64,000 nt of DNA from Bradyrhizobium sp. 195. Its GTDB lineage: Bacteria; Pseudomonadota; Alphaproteobacteria; Rhizobiales; Xanthobacteraceae. Location of the stretch: NCBI RefSeq assembly GCF_023101665.1, contig NZ_CP082161.1, positions 1,364,001 to 1,428,000 on the forward strand, written 5' to 3'. Position 1 is the first letter of the stretch; every line of letters starts with the position of its first letter. The notes beneath the pieces were generated by a model. That model was not told where the DNA came from. It did no database searches and worked only from the letters and a program-made list of their open reading frames with translations. Shown in pieces: positions 49,071-59,088 of this stretch. Both the position numbers and the translations under genes were made by a program.

Positions 49071-49487
49071 ATGGTCGATAAGGTCTTTGATCGCAGCAAC
49101 GCCCTGTATGTCAAAACTGTGCCCCGAAAAGGTCGCGGCGTATTTGCAAATCTTTGTTTTAAGGTTGGAGATGTAATTGATCGCGCCCCGACGTGGGGAT
49201 TTGATGAGGCTACAGCCCAGCTGCTAGATCGCACGGGAGTCTTGGAGTACTACTTCGTGCGGCGCGATCAGCCCAAGGGGAATGCTCTGACAGGATACGT
49301 TGTCTTCGGTTTGAGCTCACTAATGAACCACTCCTCGAACCCAAATTCTCAAAGAATCTGGACCGATGAAGAGTCCGGCGCGTGGGTAAGCATTGTGGCG
49401 ATAAAGGACATAGAGGTGGATGAGGAAGTAACGCATCGCTATATCAATATGTCAGCTTATACCCACATTATCGACTTCATTGACTGA
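49071..49487 (+). CDS. SET-domain protein
   Basis: A 138-residue intact frame. The SET fold is shown by KTVPRKGRGVFANLCFKVGDVI (about residues 16-37) and LMNHSSNPNSQRIW (about residues 84-97, the N-H-x-x-x-P-N motif that binds S-adenosylmethionine), followed by I-K-D-I-E-V-D-E-E-V-T-H-R-Y, close to the G-E-E-L-x-x-x-Y segment of active SET enzymes. SET proteins methylate lysines, mostly in eukaryotes; small bacterial ones modify bacterial or host proteins. The start ATG 49071 has only weak purine upstream sequence (GTAGGGGACG). It is isolated among IS remnants. A host-directed effector role is possible but unproven. Confidence 0.8.
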   Translation: MVDKVFDRSNALYVKTVPRKGRGVFANLCFKVGDVIDRAPTWGFDEATAQLLDRTGVLEYYFVRRDQPKGNALTGYVVFGLSSLMNHSSNPNSQRIWTDEESGAWVSIVAIKDIEVDEEVTHRYINMSAYTHIIDFID

Positions 49488-49629
49488 GGTGCAAAGATCG
49501 AGGTGGTAGTGACGTTTCGCTGCCGTCATGCGGGGCAAGCATGGATAGCGGCCGGAGACGTGTGAGTTCTCGGCTTCAAGCATGGCAATGGATCGGAGCG
49601 GTCGGTTCGCCCTGATCCGTATTCCAGCA

Positions 49630-50286
49630 TCAAGAGCTGCAGGAAGTTTCTCGCGCGATCTCGCGAGTGGCTGCCGGAGCACAGGCAGGCACAGTTGGAC
49701 GATCGCCTGTGGTTCGAGCTGCTATCTCGTCGGCAATAGCCATCAGCGCAAAGCGCGCTGCTGCGGGCAGGCGTGCATCCGTCTCGTCCCGTACGTTTGC
49801 GACCAGCGTCTTATCCTTTGCCAAGCCGGCGGTGGCGATGATTTCCGATTTTGCTAGGTGCGCGCGCAACGCGTTGACCGCCTGCGTTCGCTGCCGCACT
49901 AGAAGAGCGCGGGCCTTCAGCACCATCGCGGCAGCCTGTTGCTCGGCCGTCTTAATCGGCACGAAGCGCATGGTCTTTCGGGTCACCGCTTCGCTGATGG
50001 CCTCCGCGTCCGCCGCATACGTCTTGCCACGCTTGACGAAGGGTTTGACATAAGCTGGCGGAATGAGCCGCACCTCATAACCGAGAGCTGCGATCTCGCG
50101 CGCCCAATCGTGGGCGCTACCGCATGCTTCCATCCCCACTAGGCATGGTGGCAGCTTCTCGAAAAAAAGAAGAACTTCGCTGCGCCGTAGCTTCCGGTTG
50201 AACACGGGTACGCCCTCGGCATCCGCCCCGTGAACCTGGAAAACGTGCTTGGCCAGATCCAGCCCGATGGTGATAACCTGTTTCAA
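49630..50286 (-). pseudogene. IS110-family transposase, truncated
   Basis: From a TTG at 50286 it reads KQVITIGLDLAKHVFQVHGAD, LRRSEVLLFFEKLPPCLVGMEACGSAHDWARE, VRLIPPAYVKPFVKRGK and DAEAISEAVTRKTMRFVPIK, the DEDD domain of IS110 transposases. After ARFALMAIADEIAAR the family sequence ends and the C-terminal Ser-bearing domain is missing. Confidence 0.85.
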
Positions 50287-50417
50287 CGACCACGCTCTAG
50301 CACTTTGATGCTGTTGGAGCGGGCCGTTCCGCCACATCAAGGTAAGCGCGATTTTCCCCGCACGATGACGCCGGCGGTTTTGATGGATTGCCCTAGTATC
50401 GGGCGATACCGGGCCGT

Positions 50418-51989
50418 TCAGGCAGTGGCGGCTTTGTGGAAGTTGAAGGGCAGCAGGTCGGTAATATCGGCGTCGCCGGCGCGCTGAGGCGATTCGGTGA
50501 GGACGTGGCGCAACCACGCTAACGGCTCGACACGTGAGGCGCGGCAGGTCAGCATCAGGCTGTAGACGACGGCACTGGCCTTGGCTCCGTCCACGGTATC
50601 GCTGAACAACCAACTCTTCCTGCCAGTTGCAAAAACCCTGATGTCGCGCTCCAGAAGATTGTTGTCGATCGGCATGCTGCCGTCCCCGGTGTAGCGCGTC
50701 AGATATTCCCATTGGTTTCGGGTGTAGGATACGGCGTCGCCGAGCTTGCTGTCAGGCAAGACCTTCGGGGCCATGTCATCGAGCCATACCTTGAGAGCAT
50801 TGAGGATGGGGACACTATGTTGCTGGCGGAAGCGGCGAATGCAGTCGGCCTGTGTTTCACCCTTCTCCGGTATTCCGTCCCGCGCCTGCCTTTCAACCCG
50901 GTAGAGCTGGTCGAAGAACCGCAGCGCCTGCTCGGGCGGACCGCCGCCCTTCTTCCTCGCCCTGAGGGCATCGACAAAGCGCCGCCGGGAGTGGGTCATG
51001 CAGCCGATGTGGGTGGCCAGTTCCAGCGTGCGCCATGCGGTATAGCCGTCACTCATCACGATGCCGCGGTAATCGCCGAGGAAGGCCTGCGGGTGGATTT
51101 GGCCGCGGCCCGGCTGATAATCCAGAAGAACGATGGGCTCGTGACTGCCCTTGCCGCTGCGATAAGCCCACATATACGATGTGCTGGTGGCCTTTTTGTC
51201 CTTCTCCTTGAGGACCTGAACCGTCGTCTCGTCGCCATGGATGAGAGGCTGCGATCTGAGCCGCAGCTTCAGGGCGTCATAGATGCGGGAGAGATGTTTC
51301 TCGCTCGAGCCGATCACCCAGCGACCCAAAGCGCCGCGGCTGACCGGAACACCGGCGCGTTCGAAGGCCTGCGCCAGGCGGTAGAGCGGCGTGCCATCGA
51401 CATATTTATGAACCAGCGCGAACGCCAGCGTTGAGGCCGTGGCAACGCTGCCCGGCAGCGGCTGCGTCGGCATCGGCGCGGTCACGACAGGGGCGTTGAT
51501 CCCGGTGCGATCGCAATGGCGGCACGCATATTTGAAGCGTACGTTCTGTAAAACCTTCGCCTTCACCTCGATATGAAGTTGCTCGGTGACAGCCTCGCCC
51601 ATGCGATGCATCTGGCCACGGCAGCAAGGACACGCCTTCTGATCGTCGGGCAGGTCATACTCGACGCGCTCACGCGGCAGGTTCGCCGGCAGCGGCCTGC
51701 GGCCGCGCTTCTTTCCCGTTGTGTTTTCGACGGGTGGCAAGCCCGTGTCCGGAAGTTCGGCGATATTGTTCGTTTCACTGCCGGCGTCATCCTCATCGGC
51801 GGCCTGCTCGGCTTCATTGAAGAGACGATCGACGTGCTTTTCGCTGCGTGGCGCAAAACGATGCAGGCGTGCCAGCGCCAGTTCTTCCTCGAGTTTGACG
51901 ACGCGGTCGGCGAGTTGATGGTTATCCGCCTGCAGCGCAGCAATGCGCGCCAACAGCACTTCAACACTCGGATCGCCGGTTCGATTCAT
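50418..51989 (-). CDS. tnpC: IS66 TnpC transposase
   Basis: An intact 523-residue protein. It has an N-terminal coiled segment (VEVLLARIAALQADNHQLADRV), a zinc-like cluster ACPCCRGQMHRMGE, a catalytic DDE core with HGDETTVQVLKEKDK and IVMSDGYTAWRTLE, and the Glu region PIDNNLLERDIRVFATGRKSW. The length is normal for IS66 TnpC. Confidence 0.93.
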   Translation of the reverse strand: MNRTGDPSVEVLLARIAALQADNHQLADRVVKLEEELALARLHRFAPRSEKHVDRLFNEAEQAADEDDAGSETNNIAELPDTGLPPVENTTGKKRGRRPLPANLPRERVEYDLPDDQKACPCCRGQMHRMGEAVTEQLHIEVKAKVLQNVRFKYACRHCDRTGINAPVVTAPMPTQPLPGSVATASTLAFALVHKYVDGTPLYRLAQAFERAGVPVSRGALGRWVIGSSEKHLSRIYDALKLRLRSQPLIHGDETTVQVLKEKDKKATSTSYMWAYRSGKGSHEPIVLLDYQPGRGQIHPQAFLGDYRGIVMSDGYTAWRTLELATHIGCMTHSRRRFVDALRARKKGGGPPEQALRFFDQLYRVERQARDGIPEKGETQADCIRRFRQQHSVPILNALKVWLDDMAPKVLPDSKLGDAVSYTRNQWEYLTRYTGDGSMPIDNNLLERDIRVFATGRKSWLFSDTVDGAKASAVVYSLMLTCRASRVEPLAWLRHVLTESPQRAGDADITDLLPFNFHKAATA

Positions 51990-52057
51990 CGGATTCTTGA
52001 ATCTGAACCGTACCGACGCGTCAACCGCTCAACTCGAGAGCTCAGCCGGCAACCTGA

Positions 52058-52396
52058 TATTGCCGCACCGGATGGCGGACCATCGCATCGATATCGATGC
52101 CGTCAAGGATCCAGTGCAATTGCTCGGTCGTCAGCGTGACGACCGCCTCCCTGGCGGCGCGGCCATCGGAACTTGTCCTCGGTCAGCCGCTTCAGGACCA
52201 GCACAAAGCCGGACCGGTCGAAGAACAGCAACTTCATCCGGTCGCAACGGCGATTGCAGAACGCAAAAACCGCCGGAGTGAATGGATCGAGCGCCATCGT
52301 CTCCTGGACCAGGACCGCAAGGCTGTTGATGCCAGCCCGGAAGTCGATCGGCTCACGGTGCAGATAGACCTGCAGGTCACCGCCCAGTCTGAACAT
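52058..52396 (-). pseudogene. tnpB: IS66 tnpB with one-base insertion
   Basis: Starts MFRLGGDLQVYLHREPIDFRAG and keeps the Orf2 core through EDKFRWPRRQ. An extra G then shifts the frame: deleting it restores the expected EAVVTLTTEQLHWILDGIDID tail, which can be read directly in the next frame. Otherwise undamaged. Confidence 0.85.
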
Positions 52397-52850
52397 GGCC
52401 CAGTGCTCCGATGATCGCCGTCAATGCATCCACATCGCCGCATTCCAGCGCGAGCTTCACGCCGTTCGGCAGCGACACGCTCACTTTGGCCGGAGAACAA
52501 AAAGCTGGAGTCCCTTTGGGTTCCGAACCACGCATTTCATCGCAAGTCGCCGGCAAATCCACCGTCGCCACGCTGTCTTGCCGCGACAGGGCTCGATCGG
52601 CGGACCCCTCAAGCTGAACCGGGATGAACGCCGGGCGTGAGGACGGCGGCAGCGACCTGGTGGCGGTGTGCTTCTTGATCCACTTCCGAAGGAGGTTCGC
52701 GTTGACCCCATGTTCGAGTGCAAGCCTCGATACCGAAACCCCAGGCTCAAGGCAGGCCGTGACAAGACGCTCTTTCGATGCCGCCTCGTAGCGCCGGCGA
52801 CCGTTCCGGCCAACAAGCCTGACCCGCAGTTTCTGATCATCCGCTGCCAT
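52377..52850 (-). CDS. tnpA: IS66 TnpA
   Basis: 157 residues from MAADDQKLRVRLVGRNGRRRY, with a helix-turn-helix (CLEPGVSVSRLALEHGVNANLLRKW) and a C-terminal VSVSLPNGVKLALECGDVDAL typical of IS66 OrfA. It overlaps tnpB by 20 bases. The frame also opens further upstream to 52907, but ATG 52850 fits the family. Confidence 0.85.
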   Translation of the reverse strand: MAADDQKLRVRLVGRNGRRRYEAASKERLVTACLEPGVSVSRLALEHGVNANLLRKWIKKHTATRSLPPSSRPAFIPVQLEGSADRALSRQDSVATVDLPATCDEMRGSEPKGTPAFCSPAKVSVSLPNGVKLALECGDVDALTAIIGALGHVQTGR

Positions 52851-52940
52851 CACAAGGTGTCCACCTATTTTGGTGGACACCTCATGCATCAGAGCACTCA
52901 AAAGCAAAAGGTGCGGAGAAATTCGCGCTTACACATCAAG

Positions 52941-53230
52941 TAGTCCTGAGTTCGCCCTTGCCGTTGGATTTGCCGTGCTGGGCGGTGGAAGCGAGGGGAG
53001 TTGGCGCGGAGCCCTCGGCATAGCGCAGCGCGAGCTCCCGGCGCGGGCGGCAGGTGAAGGCGAACCCGACGGCGTCTTCCATCCGAGCTGCGAGTATGGT
53101 CGTATGTCGTTGTAATCGGCCCGCCAGCATCCAAGCGCGACATGGGCTTGGGCCAGTGACGTGAACAGCGTCTCCCGCAGCCGGCCGTTGATGGGAAAGA
53201 CGGCGCCGCTCCTTCCGCGTCGGCGACATA
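52941..53230 (-). pseudogene. IS3-family OrfB C-terminal fragment
   Basis: Reads NGRLRETLFTSLAQAHVALGCWRADYNDIRPYSQLGWKTPS on the reverse strand in overlapping frames (about 53210-53080), the conserved end of IS3 OrfB. Cut by the IS66 target site on one side. Confidence 0.65.
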
Positions 53231-53269
53231 CTGGCGATGTACGGACCCGCTGACAGGAGCAACTAACCA

Positions 53270-53640
53270 ATGGAAATCGCGACAATTGGATTGGACATTT
53301 CGAAGCACGTATTTCACATCCATGCAGTTGATAGCCACGGCCGGGTGACTGGTCGCCTACGCCGAGGCGAGGTAATCTCCTTCTTCTCCCCGCTCGTACC
53401 CTGCCTGGTCGGTGTCGAGGCTTGCGCCACCGCTCACTATTGGGCGCGCGAGATCCGACTGTTTGGACACGATGTAAGATTGATCCCTCCGGCCTACGTC
53501 AAACCCCGTGTCCGACGGGAGCCAAGAACGACGCCGCTCATGCAGCAGCAATCTGCGAAGCCGTCACCCGGCCCAATATGCGATTCGTGCCTCCGAACGC
53601 GTCCAGCTGCGAGAGAACCAGAGACTTTTCACGTTTCTGC
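53270..53640 (+). pseudogene. IS110-family transposase, N-terminal fragment
   Basis: Starts MEIATIGLDISKHVFHIHAVD, with FFSPLVPCLVGVEACATAHYWARE and RLIPPAYVKPRVRR. A frameshift near 53520 moves to NDAAHAAAICEAVTRPNMRFVPP. The rest is missing. A different copy from the one at 49.6 kb. Confidence 0.8.
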
Positions 53641-53734
53641 ATATTGCGCGCCGGACTCGGGGCAGGCGGAGGGCCGGCTGCAGTCTGGCCGCACTGCCAA
53701 TCGCCTAGGAAATCGAGACTGACGCTTGCGGTGG

Positions 53735-54409
53735 CCTTTCGCTGCTTGCGCGGGGAGGCTTGCAATTGAGGCGGCCGGCACGGCGCTGAAGCGATATACA
53801 GGCGGGCGGGGTGTTGATCGACGGCGTTCCTGGTGTCCAGCCGGCCCATTTTGTGATGATCGGAGGAGGCGTTGTCGGTACGCATGCGACACGCATGGCC
53901 TCGGTGTCGGTGCCGAGATTGCCATCATTGATCGCTGGTCCGGCTCCGCGAGCTCGATGAATTGTTCGAAGGACCCGTCCGTACCAGGTCCTCGACCAAG
54001 GACAGCGTCGAGGAGGAGGTGTTTGCGGCAGACGTGGTCATCGGCGCGGTACTTGTGCCCGGAGCGAGCGCGCCGAAGCGGGGCAGCCGTAAAATATTGA
54101 GTTCGATGCGCAAGGGCTCCATGGTCGTTGACGTCGCCATGGATCAAGCTGGCTGCTTTGAAACTTCGCGTCCGACGACGCACGCTGATCCAATTTACGA
54201 GGTCGGCGGGGTCATTCATTACTGCGGCCAATATGCCGAGAGCTGTTCCGCTCACCTCAAGCCGCGCACTCAATAACTCAACGCTACCGTGTGGTTTGGC
54301 TCGCGCCAACAAGGGCTTTGCGGCTGTGCTTGAAGATCTGAACGTCTATCGCGGCCGGCTCACTTATAAGACCGTGGCTGACAGTCTCGCCTGCCATTTT
54401 CACCAATAA
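53735..54409 (+). pseudogene. Alanine dehydrogenase, N-terminally truncated and frameshifted
   Basis: Consecutive frames read AGRLAIEAAGTALKRYTGGRGV, GVPGVQPAHFVMIGGGVVGTHATRMAS (NAD-binding glycine motif), FEGPVRTRSS, DVVIGAVLVPGASAPKRGSRK, SMVVDVAMDQAGCFETSRPTTHADPIYEVGGVIHYC and RALNNSTLPC. These are the later two-thirds of Ald, which interconverts alanine and pyruvate. In bacteroids this enzyme has been linked to alanine export. The N-terminal third is replaced by the IS110 fragment and several frameshifts break the rest. Confidence 0.82.
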
Positions 54410-54633
54410 ACGAGCGGGTCCTCGTTTCCTCCCTGACCTGGACGGGACCACTCTTAGGAGTGACCCTCTTTGAGAAAGGTCGACAAGTTCGCTCACACTC
54501 CGCTGGAGTGCTTGAGTTAACGTGGAGGTTGAGAGGTCCAGAATTCCAAACAAACAGGGTTGTGATCTGAGGCCGACAAACTGGACCATTCTTGGCTAAA
54601 GTTTTCGCTGCCGAATCCCTCGGCTGGGAGGAG
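54410..54633. other. Spacer before IS3 element
   Basis: Contains the likely left end of the IS3 element (CTGACCTGGACGGGACCACTCTTAG region), but the exact repeat was not defined. Confidence 0.3.
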
Positions 54634-55680
54634 CGACGGACGATGAAGGCCTCGAAGTTTTCGGACGCCCAGAAGGCGTTCATTCTGAAGCAGGGCAGCG
54701 GCGGCGTTGCGGTGGCGGAGATCTGCCGCAAGGTCGTGATCAGCCAAGCGACCTACTTCAATTGGAAGAAGACGTATGATGGTCTGCTGCCGACCGAGAT
54801 GCGGCGGCTGAAACAACTCGAGGAGGAGAACGGCAAGCTGAAAAGAGCTGGTTGCCGATCTGTCGCTCGAAGGAGATGCTGCAGGACGTGATCCGCCGAA
54901 AGCTATGAAGCCTGGACGGAAGCGCAAACTGGTCGACGCCGATCCGCAGCGAATGGCAGGTTTCGATCCGCAGGGCAGTGGCGCTCTCGAGTTTGACCGC
55001 TCGACCTACCATTACAAGTCGTCGCTCCGACCAGGCTGCCCTCGAACAGAAAGTCTAGGAGAGCTGCCATGTTCGTATCCGCTACGGTTATCGTCGTGCT
55101 CACGTCCTGCTTCGTCGTGAAGGTTGGCGCCATGGCCAGAACAAGATGCGGCGCATCTAGCGCGAATTGGGCCTGCAATTGCGCAACAAAACGCCAAACG
55201 CGCCGGGTCAAGGCCAAGCACCGCGATGATCACAGGCCGGCGACACGATCGAACGAGACCTGGGCGATGGACTTCGTCCATGACCAGTTGGCGAGCGGGT
55301 ACAGGCTTCGCGTGCTTACGATCGTCAATACCTTCTCGCGCTTCTCGCCGGCCCTGGCGCCGCGGTTCACCTTCCGCGGCACCGACGTCGTGGAGGTGCT
55401 GGAAACGGCCTGCAAGGAAGTCGGATTCCCGGCAACGATCCGCGTCGATCAAGGCAGCGAGTTCGTCGCGTGATCTCGACCTGTGGGCCTATCAGCGCGG
55501 CGTCACACTCGACTTCTCGCGGCCTGGCAAGCCGACCGACAACGCGTTCATCGGGGCCTTCAACGGCCGCTTCCGGGCCGAATGCCTCAACACTCGCTGG
55601 TTCCTGTCCCTTGCGGACGCCCAGGAAAAAGTGGAGACTTGGCGCAGATACTACAATCGCGCATCAGAACACCCATCTAT
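54634..55680 (+). pseudogene. IS3-family transposase (OrfA/OrfB), frameshifted
   Basis: OrfA starts near MKASKFSDAQKAFILKQGSGGVAVAEI, with a helix-turn-helix, and ends by frameshift near 54845. OrfB pieces read ALEFDRSTYHYKS, SNETWAMDFVHDQLASGYRLRVLTIVNTFSRF and IRVDQGSEFVA, then, after a stop at 55471, RPGKPTDNAFIGAFNGRFRAECLN. The last residues before the recombinase cassette are RASEHPSI. Several lesions, and the C-terminus is cut. Confidence 0.82.
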
Positions 55681-57744
55681 CTATGTTGTTGAAGTGAAGA
55701 GGCTTTGCTGATCGGGATGCGATCCCGTGGGGTATTTGGGGTTCAGCCGTGCCCGTTCGGTGATGGATTTGGCAGCGGACATTGTGAGAGCGGCGCGGGC
55801 GAAGATCCACGGACCATCCGACAGAGGATGGATGGCATCGATCTCGCCGGCTTCAGCGGCCAGCCGAAGCGTCTTGGGCGCGATCTTCAGGAGCTTTGCG
55901 GCGTTGCCAAGGTTGAGCCAGGGTTCGGTTCCGTCCTCGGCGGGCTTGAACACCGCGATGTGGTAGTTCGAGCGCATTGATGTGACGCGCTCGCGGGTCC
56001 AGCGATTGCCGTTGCCGGTCTTGAGGCCGTTGCGGTTGAGGATGCCGGCAATCAGGTCATCGCTGGCGATCAGCACCAGTTGACGCACGGCTTGGATGAT
56101 ATCGGCAGAGGTGCTGTTGCGCTGCCGGCGCTTGGGCAAGCGCAACTCGCTGTGGGCGCCACCCACCCAGTGGACGATGAGAACGATCTCGGAGGCCGCG
56201 TCGTGGATATCGGCCACGACCTCATGGATGAGGGTGCGCACAATGCGCTTCTTGAGGCGAGCATCCGTCGTCGGCGCATCCCAGACCGTTTTGAGGTTCG
56301 AGGCCAGTACGCCGAGCGAAGCTGGATCAGCAATGGGGGCGGGCGTCGCCGCATCATGCATAGCGATCTTGCCCTCGACCTCCACCGCGTGAGCGAGCGC
56401 CCTGTTCCAGCGCGCTTCCAGCTCACTCGCCACCAGCCGGTTCGCGGGGTCAGCGGCATCGTATTGCCGGAAGGCCCGGTCGGCGGCATAGCGCGCCGCT
56501 TCGAGATCACGACTGAGAGCATCGCGCACCTGATCCCGCCGTTCCCCGGCTTCCTTGGCGCCCGCGGTTGCAGCGGCGATAGCGCCCGGACCAACGACGC
56601 CAAGCAGTGCTTCTTCGATTGCATCATCGACGCGCAATCCGCCGAAGGCGATGCAGTGAGGGCCGCCATTGTCCATCCAGGCGCGGCTGCAGCTGTAGCG
56701 CGGGATATGGTGCTTCATGCCGGAGTACCGGAGTGTGAGCTTGCGGCCGCAGCGCTTGCACCGGATCAGACCGGCCAGCAGCGCGTCACCATGCTTGGGC
56801 GCGCCGTGATGCCGACCGGTGGGAACGTTGCTGCTGACCATGGTGCGGATCGCCTCGAACCTCTCCCAGCTGACGTACCCTTCGTGGGTGTTGGGCTTCA
56901 GCGCCAGCCATTCGTTCCGCGCCATGCGGCGGAGCTTCACGCTCACGCCCTCGGCGCTGTATCCCGCCGCCACAGCCGTCTTACCATAAGCATAGGCGCC
57001 GCCGTAGACCGGGTTCTCAATGATCCGGTGGATGGCGGAGTAACTCGGTCGCCGCCAGGCCGTGTCGCCGTTGGTCTGCTTCACCGGCAGATCGAGATTG
57101 TACTCGTGGAGCCAGCAGAGCGCCTGTCGCGCGCTGCCCAGTTCCTCGACCTTGTCGAACACCAGCTTGATCGCTTCCTGGACACGCCGATCCGGATCTT
57201 TCTCATAACGGTCGCCGGCCTTCACGAAACCGACGGGCGTCGCCACAACCAACTCGCCGCGGCGCGCCTTCTCGTAGCGGGCCGAGAGCGAGCGCTGGCG
57301 CAACAGATCCAGCTCGTACTCGTTGAGGCTGCCCTTGAGCCCGAGCAGCAGGCGGTCGTTGCCGTGCCTTGGCGCATAGATGGTCTCCTGATCGACCAGA
57401 ACGGTATCGACCACGCGGCACATCTCAATGAGTTGCTGCCAATCCCGGCTGTTGCGAGCGAAGCGCGAGACCTCGCGGGCGCAAACCGCCCCAACCTTAC
57501 CGAGGCAAACCTCCGCTACCATTCGCTCGAACCCGGCGCGTTGTACGCCGCCGGCGGCTGAACGACCGAGATCATCATCGATTACTTCAACCTCTGCCCA
57601 CCCGAGCGCCGTGAGCCGGTCCCGCATGGAGTATTGCAACGCACTGCTCTCGCGATTGTGCAGCACCTGATGCGCTGAGGATTGACGCACGTAAAGAATC
57701 GCCTTGCGCTCCAGATGATGAGGCCTGACCTTGTCAGAGATCAT
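55681..57744 (-). CDS. Large serine recombinase
   Basis: A 687-residue protein starting [38 protein letters not shown], with the catalytic Ser in R-Q-S. The resolvase domain has [21 protein letters not shown] and [24 protein letters not shown]. The Recombinase domain has [14 protein letters not shown]. The zinc ribbon has [24 protein letters not shown]. The C-terminus contains a [23 protein letters not shown] helix-turn-helix. ATG 57744 has a perfect AAGGAGG eight bases upstream and overlaps the previous small ORF. It is intact. Confidence 0.9.
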   Translation of the reverse strand: MISDKVRPHHLERKAILYVRQSSAHQVLHNRESSALQYSMRDRLTALGWAEVEVIDDDLGRSAAGGVQRAGFERMVAEVCLGKVGAVCAREVSRFARNSRDWQQLIEMCRVVDTVLVDQETIYAPRHGNDRLLLGLKGSLNEYELDLLRQRSLSARYEKARRGELVVATPVGFVKAGDRYEKDPDRRVQEAIKLVFDKVEELGSARQALCWLHEYNLDLPVKQTNGDTAWRRPSYSAIHRIIENPVYGGAYAYGKTAVAAGYSAEGVSVKLRRMARNEWLALKPNTHEGYVSWERFEAIRTMVSSNVPTGRHHGAPKHGDALLAGLIRCKRCGRKLTLRYSGMKHHIPRYSCSRAWMDNGGPHCIAFGGLRVDDAIEEALLGVVGPGAIAAATAGAKEAGERRDQVRDALSRDLEAARYAADRAFRQYDAADPANRLVASELEARWNRALAHAVEVEGKIAMHDAATPAPIADPASLGVLASNLKTVWDAPTTDARLKKRIVRTLIHEVVADIHDAASEIVLIVHWVGGAHSELRLPKRRQRNSTSADIIQAVRQLVLIASDDLIAGILNRNGLKTGNGNRWTRERVTSMRSNYHIAVFKPAEDGTEPWLNLGNAAKLLKIAPKTLRLAAEAGEIDAIHPLSDGPWIFARAALTMSAAKSITERARLNPKYPTGSHPDQQSLFTSTT

Positions 57745-57970
57745 GATCGACCTCCTTCGCGCGCGGCGTCGCTGTCGTCGCGGCATGATCGAGGATCAAC
57801 TGCGTCATCAGGCTCATGAGAGCTGCCCGGGCCTCCGCCGGCAATTCCAGCCATGCGGGTGCGCCGAGGGCGCCGTTCGGCAGGCCGCTCCCGAACAGAT
57901 CCATCTGCTGCGGCCGTGGTTGTCGATTGTGTCGGTATGCGTTCCCTGGCATTGCCGTCTGTCGTGGCAT
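57734..57970 (-). CDS. Small recombinase-associated protein
   Basis: Up to 78 residues, with [41 protein letters not shown] as its plausible core. It overlaps the recombinase start by 11 bases and the 3' end of the preceding ORF in another frame. Comparable small ORFs precede the recombinases of cassettes 1 and 2. Function unknown. Confidence 0.55.
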   Translation of the reverse strand: MPRQTAMPGNAYRHNRQPRPQQMDLFGSGLPNGALGAPAWLELPAEARAALMSLMTQLILDHAATTATPRAKEVDHDL

Positions 57971-58469
57971 CGGTCTCTCCCCGATTCTGGTCGTGAGAAG
58001 CTCTGGGTGCGCCAGAAAGCAGGGCAGCTGATGGCGTTCGATCCTTCAACGCCAGATCGAGAAGCGCAGAAAGCGCTGCAAGTGCGTCAATGCTGACAAA
58101 CGGCTGAGCTGTCAAAAGCTCGGGGTCAGGGCGTACCGTCCGGTCGAACGTCCATGCCGGTACTTCAATCCAACGATCTGCTTGCGACCCGTCCAGCGTG
58201 CAGCGAAAAACGATATCACCGGCCTTGTCGACGGCCCCATGAACGCAAACTCGGCGACCAAACCAAGGATGATACCGATAAAGAACCTCGCGAAGAACGG
58301 TCCTGTGGGCGTTCTCAAACCTTGTTGTATAACGAAGAACGGCCGCATGGGGCGATCGGAAATCGACCGCCGATTTTGCTGCAAAACCACGTTGGCGCAA
58401 CCAGCCCGCCAACGTGACAGAAGCGCAAAACTCTAATTCTGGGTGGTCCAAAGTTCGGTCTCGCTGCAA
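57741..58469 (-). CDS. Small recombinase-associated protein (DUF5372-like)
   Basis: A frame of 242 residues. The conserved part is [47 protein letters not shown], followed by [18 protein letters not shown], resembling proteins upstream of large serine recombinases. The last 75 or so residues overlap the next small ORF and are low in complexity, so the real protein may end earlier or overlap by design. The true start is probably well inside the frame (TTG 58469 is the outermost). Confidence 0.5.
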   Translation of the reverse strand: MQRDRTLDHPELEFCASVTLAGWLRQRGFAAKSAVDFRSPHAAVLRYTTRFENAHRTVLREVLYRYHPWFGRRVCVHGAVDKAGDIVFRCTLDGSQADRWIEVPAWTFDRTVRPDPELLTAQPFVSIDALAALSALLDLALKDRTPSAALLSGAPRASHDQNRGETDATTDGNARERIPTQSTTTAAADGSVRERPAERRPRRTRMAGIAGGGPGSSHEPDDAVDPRSCRDDSDAAREGGRS

Positions 58470-59088
58470 AAAACCCCGAGACTCTAACCGCTGCTGGATG
58501 AAAATTCAGTGGCAGGTCAGGGGCAATACGGCATAGCTATGTTGAAGCCTTTCGCCCTGCAACAAACCGCTATGGCGCGGCTGCAGATTAAGCAGCCGCC
58601 GGTGAGGTCAAACTCGCGTGGCTTCAGGTCCGACAGACAAGTGGGTTGCGCCGCCCGCCTCCCCGTCAGTCAACAACCATAACACCTCCACTTCTTCGAC
58701 AGCATGAGGAGCGTTATCTCTTAGTTTAGAGTGCCGGTATACATTAGGCTTTCCGACCTTCGATTTGAACGATAATGCACGAACGTGAAAATTCGCCCAC
58801 CGAGGTCCTTGCGTCGAGCGGCTCGGAAGGAAGAATCGCGATCAGTTATCATCAGGAGCGATCGCCTGGTCGCCCGTTGCGCATAAAAGTCGGTGAATCA
58901 TCGACCCTTCACCGATAACTACCAGTGTCTCTTCGCTCGCATCACCAGGAACGAGTCCGTGCGCACTGCGATCTGGCACGTCTTCTATTGAGAAGAACCG
59001 ATCCGAACGGACGCTCCAGCATCCGGCGGATGCGGACAGGCTCAGGGCCGATGTGAAAAGCCAGCGCTTGTTGACCCAGTGCCCGCTC
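58470..59088. other. Gene-poor region
   Basis: Contains GATGAAAATTCAGTGGCAGGTCA at 58498-58520, similar to 21939-21961, probably the end of a shared IS type (IS21-like ends came to mind, unconfirmed). Nothing else was recognised. Confidence 0.35.

Larger units (their letters stand above)
50334..52940 (-). mobile_element. IS66-family element 4 with 8-bp target duplication
   Basis: The element proper runs from 50342 to 52932 (2,591 bp). Its ends match closely: GTAAGCGCGATTTTCCCCGCAC at the left and, inverted, a GTAAGCGCGAATTTC sequence at the right. ACATCAAG is repeated directly at 50334-50341 and 52933-52940. tnpA and tnpC are intact; tnpB carries a one-base insertion. Confidence 0.94.
55681..58469 (-). 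mobile_element. Serine-recombinase cassette 3 (intact)
   Basis: The same gene order as cassettes 1 and 2 on the reverse strand: a small DUF5372-like protein, a very small protein and a large serine recombinase. The recombinase end abuts a truncated IS3 element. The other border is not defined because the flanking sequence is unrecognised. Confidence 0.7.

Noticed and set aside
56080..57561. 493-codon forward ORF opposite the serine recombinase
   Set aside because: Antisense shadow; the reverse-strand recombinase has clear domains and an excellent ribosome site.
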